This document shows, in pieces, positions 1 to 4,714 of a DNA stretch of 7,127 bases. Below the pieces are notes generated by a model. The model did no database searches, was not told where the DNA came from, and worked only from the letters and a program-made list of their open reading frames with translations. Numbering within the stretch: the first letter of the stretch is position 1; every line of letters starts with the position of its first letter. The DNA comes from CAJPSE01 sp963514535. Lineage in GTDB: Bacteria > Synergistota > Synergistia > Synergistales > Aminobacteriaceae. The stretch spans positions 1 through 7,127 of the forward strand of contig CAUPUB010000106.1 of NCBI GenBank assembly GCA_963514535.1, in the 5' to 3' direction. Made by a program: the position numbers and the translations under genes.

Positions 1-158
1 AGCTCCGCTACCTCCAGACCATCCGGGAGATCGGCGCCGAGAAGAGCTCGACCACCTTCTTCCCCATCCCCATCGATCTGGTGCGTCCGTTCGTCGAACG
101 GGCCTTCGGAGGCGCCCAGGGCAATCGCCCCCCGGAAGCGCCGCGCAGCGACGCCTGA
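1..158 (+). CDS. Stomatin/slipin-family (SPFH, band 7) membrane protein, C-terminal end only
   Basis: Only the last 51 codons are visible (first full codon at base 3, TGA stop at 156-158); the start lies outside the window. The fragment has the typical end of a prokaryotic slipin: a helix with LRYLQTIREIG, then EKSSTTFFPIPIDLVRPF, which matches the conserved 'tl.eia.eksst.vfPlPidll' segment closing the SPFH domain and its helical region. A short polar tail follows. Known of the family: slipins are membrane-anchored oligomeric scaffold proteins, often encoded next to an NfeD-type protease partner, which could lie to the left of the window. The gene converges on the AAA-ATPase-like gene with 54 bases between the stops, and no clear terminator hairpin is visible there. 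The family call rests on a short segment but a characteristic one. Confidence 0.72.
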   Translation, partial: LRYLQTIREIGAEKSSTTFFPIPIDLVRPFVERAFGGAQGNRPPEAPRSDA

Positions 159-177
159 TGTGTCCGCGCGAAGAATC

Positions 178-195
178 CCTGACCAGCCTGACCAG
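178..195. repeat. Short tandem repeat, CCTGACCAG twice
   Basis: Two perfect, adjacent 9-base copies of CCTGACCAG lie in the 54-base gap between the convergent slipin and AAA-ATPase-like genes. They do not form a hairpin. This could be simple replication slippage, and no function is evident. Confidence 0.5.
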
Positions 196-212
196 ATAGG
201 ATATACGCCGCG

Positions 213-1775
213 TCAGAGGACAGCCTCGTGCTTCTTCGCGTCCACGACGATGACGCGGGCCGTCACAGCTCGGCCCTCCGCGTCATAGGGCTTCGCGTAC
301 CCCTTCTCCTCGATCTGCTTTTCTCCCTCTCCGCGGAGCCGGGCGACCTCCCCCGCGCTCCGCGCCAGCTTGAACTCCAACACCACCACGCGGTCATGGA
401 ACAGTGCAACCACATCACTCCGTCCCCGGTTCGTCGGGATCTCCCCACCCGCGGTGACGCCCGCGCCGCGCAGAAGCATCAAGAACAGCGAACGGTACAA
501 CGATTCGTCCCGCCGGGTAAAATCCTGATACGGGATCCCGGCAAGCGCGGTATTGTACAGCCTCATCACTTCCTCGATATCCCCGTCCTTCAAAGCCTTC
601 CAGAGCTCCGTGCCAATGGAGACGTACCCTTCCACGCGATACACGTTCTCCAGGTACATCCGCGACAGGGAGTCCAGAACCTCGCGGTTGGGGTAGTCCA
701 AGGTGAGCGCCTGCCCTTCCAGACTTTCGATCGTCAGGTAGCCACTTTGAAAAAGAAAACTCTCCGGTTTCGCCCGCTCGATCTCCTGGTTATCCGCAAA
801 ATCTGCGTTGACGACTCGGTGTCGATACGCCTCCGGATCCTCGATCCCGTGATTTTGCATATAGCGGACGATGAAGGAGGGAGAACCGGAGGTGTACCAG
901 TAGTTGGAAAAACGACCGTTCGAGAGAAAATTAAGGATGGAAAAGGGATTATAGAGCCGCGTCGTGCCATCGAAGCAAAAACCGTCGTAATACGCTTTCA
1001 CCTGCTCCAGCAGCTCAGGTTGCGCCATGTTCATCCTGCCGGCCGCGGCAAGAATCCATTCGGAGAAGCTGTCCTCCAGCTCTACCTGCGTATAACCTAC
1101 AATATCGCCGAAGCCCTCGCTCATAGAGATATCCCGAAGGTTGTTCATCGCCGAGAAGAGCCCCATCTTGCTAAACCTGGAAATGCCCGTCAGCATCACA
1201 AAGCGAAGGGATTCGTCGCAGCTCTTCAGCACTGCATAAAAACCGCGGAGCACCATGCGCATGGCCTCCGCCGCCTCCAAATCCCCGATCCTGTCCAGGA
1301 TTGGCTTGTCGTATTCGTCGATCAACACCACGACAGGACCGCCCAACCGGAACAAACCGATGATGAGATCCTGGAGCTTTCCCCCGAGGGTTCTGCTGGT
1401 AAGCTCAATCTCGAAACTCGCGGCTGACCGACTCAGTGCGTCTTCTAAGGATTGCTTGAGCAGCGGGACGTCATCCGCATCCATGGCACTCATGTCCAGA
1501 CGAAGCACCGGCGCGGGGTGCTGCTCTGCCACCCACGCCTCGGCGGCCAGCCCCTTGAAGAGCTCGGTCTTGCCACGGAACATCGCGTCAAGCGTCGAAA
1601 GGGTTAGCGACTTGCCGAACCGGCGCGGACGAGACAGAAAACACCGTCTCACGTTTAGAATCAGCTCCTGCAATCGAGCGGTCTTATCGACATAAACAAG
1701 GCCGTCTCGGCGCAGCATCTCGAAGCTCTGTACCCCAATAGGAAGGGGCTGGAGTTTCTTGTCCACGTCCGTCAC
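213..1775 (-). CDS. AAA-ATPase-like protein with C-terminal PD-(D/E)XK nuclease-fold domain (DUF1703 type)
   Basis: A 520-residue protein of the 'AAA-ATPase-like plus PD-(D/E)XK nuclease superfamily' type. The N-terminus LPIGVQSFEMLRRDGLVYVDKT (residues 11-32) is the family signature. A Walker A-like loop RPRRFGKS lies at 49-56, Walker B VVVLIDEYD at 148-156, and the conserved TGISRFSKMGLFSAMNNL block at 196-213. Near the C-terminus, GRSDVV (451-456) and VVLEFK (464-469) supply the nuclease-fold residues D454, E467 and K469. Length is normal and the gene looks intact. The start is GTG at 1775: the frame closes with TAA shortly upstream, contains no ATG before the signature, and the next in-frame Met is residue 20, inside it. 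The Shine-Dalgarno is weak. A possible -10 (TAAAAT, 1832-1837) has no good -35. Members often occur in many copies per genome in anaerobes. Their role is unsettled; mobile-element or defence-related nuclease activity is only a suggestion. Confidence 0.92.
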   Translation of the reverse strand: MTDVDKKLQPLPIGVQSFEMLRRDGLVYVDKTARLQELILNVRRCFLSRPRRFGKSLTLSTLDAMFRGKTELFKGLAAEAWVAEQHPAPVLRLDMSAMDADDVPLLKQSLEDALSRSAASFEIELTSRTLGGKLQDLIIGLFRLGGPVVVLIDEYDKPILDRIGDLEAAEAMRMVLRGFYAVLKSCDESLRFVMLTGISRFSKMGLFSAMNNLRDISMSEGFGDIVGYTQVELEDSFSEWILAAAGRMNMAQPELLEQVKAYYDGFCFDGTTRLYNPFSILNFLSNGRFSNYWYTSGSPSFIVRYMQNHGIEDPEAYRHRVVNADFADNQEIERAKPESFLFQSGYLTIESLEGQALTLDYPNREVLDSLSRMYLENVYRVEGYVSIGTELWKALKDGDIEEVMRLYNTALAGIPYQDFTRRDESLYRSLFLMLLRGAGVTAGGEIPTNRGRSDVVALFHDRVVVLEFKLARSAGEVARLRGEGEKQIEEKGYAKPYDAEGRAVTARVIVVDAKKHEAVL

Positions 1776-1786
1776 CTCGATTCGCC

Positions 1787-1796
1787 GGAATATTCC
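1787..1796. promoter_or_regulatory. Palindrome GGAATATTCC just upstream of the AAA-ATPase-like start
   Basis: A perfect 10-base palindrome lies 11 bases upstream of the GTG start of the AAA-ATPase-like gene. Its core (A)ATATTCC recurs at 3668-3675 upstream of the nitroreductase and at 3808-3815 at the start of the small + strand gene. It could be an operator or chance; there is no direct evidence of function. Confidence 0.25.
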
Positions 1797-1942
1797 GCCT
1801 CCATTTTCGACTTCATCTTATCTTCGCCTTCATTTTAGCATAGAAAAGGAGGCGGCATAAGCCCCGTCATCCCAGCGGTTTGAGGGGCAGGACCGCCTTA
1901 ACCTTGAAGATGATACAAATTCGCTCTTAACAAAGATGTAAC

Positions 1943-1979
1943 GTGGTCTTTGCCTCCCCTGCAAGGGGAGGCAATCCAC
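1943..1979. repeat. Long intergenic hairpin (inverted repeat, 10-bp perfect core)
   Basis: The core TGCCTCCCCT / AGGGGAGGCA (1951-1960 and 1964-1973) is perfect with a 3-base loop. Beyond a small internal bulge, GTGG (1943-1946) pairs with CCAC (1976-1979). There is no T-tract on either side, and the element sits away from gene ends, so it looks more like a dispersed intergenic palindrome or a mobile-element remnant than a terminator. A second, weaker nested inverted repeat (AGGCGG/CCGCCT outside GCCCC/GGGGC) lies nearby at 1850-1898. Confidence 0.6.
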
Positions 1980-2001
1980 ACTAAACGCGACTTGGTATTA
2001 G

Positions 2002-2100
2002 CCCAGCCCCGCCGTTCATGTCCTGGCCAACCCGCTGGACAGCGACTATGCGGTGTTCCGAGGGCACAAAAAAGCGCTTAAAGATTTAAATCAAAGCTAA
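2002..2100 (+). pseudogene. Possible 3' remnant of a lost gene
   Basis: An open stretch of 32 codons runs from just after a TAG (1999-2001) to TAA at 2098-2100. It reads ...AVHVLANPLDSDYAVF, then RGHKKALKDLNQS. It has no ATG and no ribosome binding site, yet its composition (mixed charged and hydrophobic residues, ending in a KALKDLN-type helix) looks like a real protein end. It begins next to the hairpin at 1943-1979, as expected if a rearrangement removed the 5' part. I do not recognise the family. It may equally be a chance open frame. Confidence 0.3.
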
Positions 2101-2116
2101 CCTTTACTAAAATTTA

Positions 2117-2140
2117 CAGGGCGCGAAGCATCGCGCCCTG
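2117..2140 (-). terminator. Distal terminator hairpin downstream of panB
   Basis: A perfect 10-bp stem CAGGGCGCGA / TCGCGCCCTG with a 4-base loop. Read on the - strand it is followed by TAAATTTTAG, a moderately T-rich tail. It lies 62 bases past the panB stop and is probably a backup terminator for - strand transcription. Confidence 0.6.
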
Positions 2141-2149
2141 GGGGAAAAG

Positions 2150-2163
2150 CTCCGAAAGCGGAG
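2150..2163 (-). terminator. Small hairpin overlapping the proximal panB terminator
   Basis: On the - strand the sequence reads CTCCG-CTTT-CGGAG followed by CTTTTCC: a 5-bp stem with a short T run. Its first four bases are shared with the 13-bp stem at 2160-2195, so the two structures are partly exclusive. It is weak alone and more likely extends the terminator region. Confidence 0.35.
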
Positions 2164-2195
2164 GGTGTGGGGCAAGAGCATCCCCCACACCCTCC
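2160..2195 (-). terminator. Strong hairpin directly after panB
   Basis: A perfect 13-bp stem (2160-2172 with 2183-2195, GGAGGGTGTGGGG / CCCCACACCCTCC) with a 10-base loop, starting 7 bases past the panB stop codon. The nearest T run on the - strand comes only after the small hairpin at 2150-2163. On the + strand the stem is followed by ATTTTCC. It is best read as the main panB transcript end or 3' stabilising structure. Confidence 0.65.
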
Positions 2196-2202
2196 ATTTT
2201 CC

Positions 2203-3063
2203 TCACTTCTTCTCGTACTCCTTGAGCATAGCGGCGTACTCCGCCTCGCAGCCCTTGCGTATGTGGTACACGTAATCGTCGTTCGGGAACTTACCTGTCC
2301 TCACATCCTCCGCGTAGGCCTTGAACGCGTTCGTGATCACCTCCGCGATGTTCGCGTATTTCTTCACGAACTTCGGCGTGAACGCCTGGAACTGACCCAG
2401 CATGTCCCCGCAGATGATCAGCTGCCCATCGCACGGCCACCCCGCTCCAATGGAATACACCGGGATAGAGAGACGTTTCGTGATGAACTCCGTCAGCTCC
2501 GGCGGGATGCCCTCCACCAGGAGCGCGTAGGCCCCAGCTCGCTCCACCGCCAGCGCGTCCTCGATCACGTAGCGGGCCGAATCCGGCGTCACGCCCTGTG
2601 CCTTGAACCCACCCATCGGTCCGGAGCTCTGCGGCGTCAGGCCAATGTGTCCGCACACCAGCACCCCGCTGTCCGCGATGGCCTTGATGCGGCTCTCCAC
2701 GCGCACTCCGCCCTCCAGCTTGACAGCATCGACATCCGCCTCCTTAAAGAAGCGCACCGCGTTCTCCACGGCCTGCTCGTCCGAGACCTGGTACGATCCG
2801 AACGGCATGTCCCCCATCACGAAGGTGTTCGGCGCACCCCGGCGAACAGCCCTGCAGTGGCTGATGCAGTCCTCCATCGTCACAGGGATCGTGCCCTGGT
2901 AACCCAGCACCACCATACCCAGGGAGTCGCCGACCAGGATCATGTCCAGGCCCGCCGCCTCCGCGAACATCGCCGTCGGGAAGTCGTAGGCCGTGACCCA
3001 CGTCACCTTCTCCCCGTTCTTCTTCATCTCCAGAAACTCCAGGCGCCCCTTCTTCTTCGGCAT
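2203..3063 (-). CDS. panB: 3-methyl-2-oxobutanoate hydroxymethyltransferase (ketopantoate hydroxymethyltransferase)
   Basis: PanB (EC 2.1.2.11) transfers a one-carbon unit from 5,10-methylene-tetrahydrofolate to 2-oxoisovalerate to give ketopantoate, the first committed step of pantothenate/CoA synthesis, in the cytoplasm. The 286-residue product has the full set of motifs: VTAYDFPTA (23-31), VGDSLGMVVLGYQGT (44-58; metal ligand D46), MGDMPFGSY (83-91; D85), AVKLEGG (113-119; K115, E117), GHIGLTPQ (138-145) and LVEGIP (182-187; presumed catalytic E184). The open frame runs upstream to 3222, but ATG at 3063 is the right start: AGGAG lies just upstream, the protein then begins at the usual PanB position, and longer versions would overlap the nitroreductase. 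The nitroreductase ends 71 bases upstream on the same strand, so the two may be cotranscribed. No panC or panD lies in this window. Confidence 0.96.
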   Translation of the reverse strand: MPKKKGRLEFLEMKKNGEKVTWVTAYDFPTAMFAEAAGLDMILVGDSLGMVVLGYQGTIPVTMEDCISHCRAVRRGAPNTFVMGDMPFGSYQVSDEQAVENAVRFFKEADVDAVKLEGGVRVESRIKAIADSGVLVCGHIGLTPQSSGPMGGFKAQGVTPDSARYVIEDALAVERAGAYALLVEGIPPELTEFITKRLSIPVYSIGAGWPCDGQLIICGDMLGQFQAFTPKFVKKYANIAEVITNAFKAYAEDVRTGKFPNDDYVYHIRKGCEAEYAAMLKEYEKK

Positions 3064-3070
3064 AACAAAC

Positions 3071-3078
3071 TCTCCTTT
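3071..3078 (-). promoter_or_regulatory. Ribosome binding site that fixes the panB start
   Basis: On the - strand AAAGGAGA ends 7 bases before the ATG at 3061-3063. This supports the 286-residue product over the longer open frame that begins inside the nitroreductase gene. Confidence 0.8.
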
Positions 3079-3134
3079 CTCACGTCCAGGAATCCAGCTC
3101 CGGATATTTCGAGTATTTCGAGACAGCCGCCGTC

Positions 3135-3644
3135 TCAGCGATAATGCACCTTCGATTGGTCCAGCTTCGAGAGGTCGTAGTTTTCCTTCGTCTCGTCCTT
3201 GAAGCCAATGGCCAGAAGGCACAGGACGGAGAGGCTCTCGGGGATGTCCAGCATCCGCCTCACCGCGTCCTCGGCCATCCCCTCCCCGCAGGGGCGCCTA
3301 CGGACCTGGACCCAGCAGCATCCCAGGCCCAGGGCCTCCGCCTCGAGAAAAATCTGCGTGGCGGCGATGGAGGCGTCCTCCTCCCAGACGTCGCTGACAG
3401 TGGAGTCAGCCGTCACGGCAACCGCCAGAGCGGCCGTCCTCAAGGCATCCCCGCCCGCGTCGCGGCAGTCCGCAAGCCGTGCAACCATCGCCCGGTCCTG
3501 GACGAAGAAAAGCTCCACGGGCTTTCTGTTCTTTGCGGACGGGGCCAGGAGCCCCGCGCAGACCAGCGCCTTGATCTGCGAATCGCTCAAGACACCGCCC
3601 GTAAACCTGCGAATGCTCCTGCGCCGTTCCAAAAGCTCCAGCAT
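3135..3644 (-). CDS. Nitroreductase-family FMN-dependent oxidoreductase
   Basis: A 169-residue member of the nitroreductase fold family, NAD(P)H/FMN-dependent reductases that act as homodimers. Visible family features are the N-terminal ERRRSIRRF (6-14; FMN phosphate-binding Arg/Ser), APSAKNRKPVELFFV (34-48; usually APSA.N.QPW, here QPW is replaced by KPV), the helix DASIAATQIFLEAEALGLG (90-108) followed by CCWVQV (109-114), and the C-terminal LDQSKVHYR, matching the common 'L.LSKIHY' ending. The physiological substrate cannot be told from sequence. The ATG at 3644 has AAAGGA nine bases upstream, and a TATAAT hexamer lies further upstream. It precedes panB on the same strand by 71 bases; no metabolic link to pantothenate synthesis is evident. 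Confidence 0.9.
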   Translation of the reverse strand: MLELLERRRSIRRFTGGVLSDSQIKALVCAGLLAPSAKNRKPVELFFVQDRAMVARLADCRDAGGDALRTAALAVAVTADSTVSDVWEEDASIAATQIFLEAEALGLGCCWVQVRRRPCGEGMAEDAVRRMLDIPESLSVLCLLAIGFKDETKENYDLSKLDQSKVHYR

Positions 3645-3667
3645 AAGTCATCATCCTTTCGTTTCCA

Positions 3668-3675
3668 GAATATTC
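3668..3675. promoter_or_regulatory. Palindrome GAATATTC in the nitroreductase 5' leader
   Basis: A perfect 8-base palindrome, between the -10 hexamer and the start codon of the nitroreductase. It shares the ATATTCC core with the elements at 1787-1796 and 3808-3815. Possible operator, unproven. Confidence 0.25.
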
Positions 3676-3684
3676 CACAGGTCC

Positions 3685-3690
3685 ATTATA
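3685..3690 (-). promoter_or_regulatory. Likely -10 box (TATAAT) for the nitroreductase-panB unit
   Basis: A consensus TATAAT on the - strand, 40 bases upstream of the nitroreductase ATG. The hexamer 17 bases further upstream (CCTACG) is a poor -35, but it falls inside the perfect palindrome CCTACGTAGG (3704-3713). That suggests an activator or repressor site in place of a strong -35. This is inference. Confidence 0.5.
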
Positions 3691-3733
3691 CCGAAGATCC
3701 CCCCCTACGTAGGCCACAGGGGGCATCTTTTTA

Positions 3734-3762
3734 TTGTGGGAAGTGGGGACATCTGGTAAAAT
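3734..3762 (+). promoter_or_regulatory. Sigma-70-type promoter for the small + strand gene
   Basis: TTGTGG (3734-3739), a 17-base spacer and TAAAAT (3757-3762) give a good promoter match. It lies 53 bases before the GTG start at 3816 and is divergent from the nitroreductase promoter. The intergenic space is relatively AT-rich here compared with the flanking genes. Confidence 0.6.
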
Positions 3763-3807
3763 TCCCTCGAACCGGCGCGTCCGGGATGTCGTTTCACAGC
3801 AGGGAGG

Positions 3808-3824
3808 GATATTCCGTGAATATC
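3808..3824. repeat. Inverted repeat spanning the GTG start of the small gene
   Basis: GATATTC (3808-3814) and GAATATC (3818-3824) are perfect 7-base arms around CGT. The start codon (3816-3818) lies at the loop/right-arm junction, and the Shine-Dalgarno GGGAGGG abuts the left arm. In mRNA this hairpin could limit start-codon access; in DNA it could be a protein-binding site. Confidence 0.5.
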
Positions 3825-4076
3825 AACAGTTTTGACAGGTTGGGACAGGCCGGGGCCGCCATGATGCAGGACTCCGTCAACCGGGCCGCGGCGGTGGCCG
3901 AGTCCGTGAGCTCGGGCAGCCTGGACATCATGGGCATCGCGAAGTCGTCCGTCGAGCTCAGCCAGGCAAAGGTCCAGATGGCTATGGGTGCCTTTCTCAT
4001 CCGCACCCAGGAGGAGCTCATGAACTCCACCCTCCAGCTTTTTGGCGTGGGGAAGAACCATAACGCGAAGTACTGA
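3816..4076 (+). CDS. Small Ala-rich helical protein, weakly YjfB-like (putative motility protein)
   Basis: An 86-residue protein starting at GTG with a strong GGGAGGG ribosome binding site seven bases upstream and a good promoter before it. The open frame extends further upstream, but that part overlaps the nitroreductase and has no start signal. The sequence is Ala/Ser/Met-rich and probably all helical, with no signal peptide, membrane segment or Cys. The second half (residues 41-76), with SSVELSQAKVQMAMGAFLIR, resembles the pattern of small YjfB-family putative motility proteins (Ser/Gln-rich helix, then a helix with spaced hydrophobics and a leucine-rich end). I recognise this only as a pattern, so function is uncertain. 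No flagellar genes are nearby. It converges on the propeptide-like gene. Confidence 0.75.
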   Translation: MNINSFDRLGQAGAAMMQDSVNRAAAVAESVSSGSLDIMGIAKSSVELSQAKVQMAMGAFLIRTQEELMNSTLQLFGVGKNHNAKY

Positions 4077-4144
4077 GCCCCGGCGGGCGCGTCAAGGGCG
4101 AGAACGCCAAGGTCTCCGGAACCGAGCGCACCAGGGTCTTCGGA

Positions 4145-4193
4145 GTATGAAAGCGGCGTCGGCCCATCGGCCGGCGCCGCTTCGCCTTCATAC
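4145..4193. terminator. Large extended hairpin between convergent genes (probable bidirectional terminator)
   Basis: AGCGGCGTCGGCC (4152-4164) pairs with GGCCGGCGCCGCT (4169-4181) over 13 bp with one G-U pair and a 4-base loop. After a 5-base bulge on one side, GTATGAA (4145-4151) pairs with TTCATAC (4187-4193). It lies between the + strand small gene (stop 4076) and the - strand propeptide-like gene (stop 4222). There is no T-tract on either side, so it may act as a 3' stability element or a factor-assisted terminator. Confidence 0.55.
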
Positions 4194-4221
4194 CACTCTC
4201 GCGAAAATGCCCCCCGATCCC

Positions 4222-4680
4222 CTATTTCTTTGGCTTCGGCTTCGCAGGAGCCTCCTGCTTCTTTGTCCGGGGCTTCGGCTCCTTCTTATCCGCGGAGACC
4301 GCCCCGCTCCCCTTCGGCTTCCCCATCATGCGCACTTCATGGTTGGGCGAGACGGCCAGCACCTCGGGCCGCTTCCCCAGCGCCTCGACCAGCTGCTCCG
4401 TTGTCTGCCTATCGGAGGCGAAAAGGGCGAAGATCGTTCCTCCCGCGGCGGAGAGGCTCTCATAGACGTTCACAACACGCGCACCCACGCTGTGGGCGAC
4501 CTCCGCCACGTAAATTCGGCCCTCCACACTTGAGAGAGCCTCCTCGGTCAGGGGCTCCGCCAGTCCATTTTTAAGCACGACCAGCGCCTCGCCCGGCGCC
4601 GCAGGAGCATCCGCAAAGGCGGCGGGACAGACCGTCAGCAACACGGACAACAGAAAAACTACAAGCCTGATTCTCTCCAT
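4222..4680 (-). CDS. Secreted stand-alone inhibitor-I9 (subtilisin propeptide-like) protein
   Basis: A 152-residue protein with a signal peptide (residues 1-23: MER.R, a hydrophobic core, cleavage near AFA-D), one I9 propeptide-like domain (29-119) and a 33-residue Lys/Pro-rich tail ending PAKPKPKK. The domain aligns without gaps to the propeptide of the subtilase encoded just upstream: PGEALV, VGARV, YESLS, FAL, TEQLVEAL and VLA.SPN are shared or nearly so, about 40 of 91 residues identical by eye. There is no catalytic domain. Free I9 proteins are known as subtilisin inhibitors and chaperones (yeast protease B inhibitor, fungal POIA1), so inhibition or folding of the neighbouring protease is a reasonable inference. 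The start is ATG at 4680, because AAGGAGG lies seven bases before it and inside the longer frame from 4698. The gene is 34 bases after the protease stop and probably cotranscribed. The alternative is a decayed duplicate protease gene. Confidence 0.85.
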   Translation of the reverse strand: MERIRLVVFLLSVLLTVCPAAFADAPAAPGEALVVLKNGLAEPLTEEALSSVEGRIYVAEVAHSVGARVVNVYESLSAAGGTIFALFASDRQTTEQLVEALGKRPEVLAVSPNHEVRMMGKPKGSGAVSADKKEPKPRTKKQEAPAKPKPKK

Positions 4681-4687
4681 CACTTTG

Positions 4688-4694
4688 CCTCCTT
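4688..4694 (-). promoter_or_regulatory. Ribosome binding site that fixes the start of the free propeptide gene
   Basis: AAGGAGG on the - strand, seven bases before the ATG at 4678-4680. The alternative ATG at 4698 has no such site and would put this sequence inside the coding region. Confidence 0.8.
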
Positions 4695-4714
4695 CCATAC
4701 TCTACAGTCTGACT

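Noticed and set aside
228..1427. Long + strand open frame (399 codons) inside the AAA-ATPase-like gene
   Set aside because: It lies entirely antisense to a gene with clear family motifs and has an Arg/His/Pro-rich composition typical of a shadow frame in GC-rich DNA.
2167..3144. + strand open frame of 325 codons opposite panB
   Set aside because: Antisense shadow of panB with low-complexity Arg/His/Leu composition; no promoter or family motifs.
3064..3222. N-terminal extension of panB by 53 codons
   Set aside because: It overlaps the end of the nitroreductase gene, has no PanB homology, and a clear ribosome binding site lies before the ATG at 3063.
3144..3815. Upstream extension of the small + strand gene
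   Set aside because: The extension is antisense to the nitroreductase and crosses the divergent promoter region; the good ribosome binding site and promoter point to GTG 3816.
4079..4150. Coding-like frame after the small gene (GRVKGENAKVSGTERTRVFGV, ending at TGA 4148-4150)
   Set aside because: It has no start codon or ribosome binding site and is only about 24 codons long. It could be a frameshifted remnant but cannot be told from chance.
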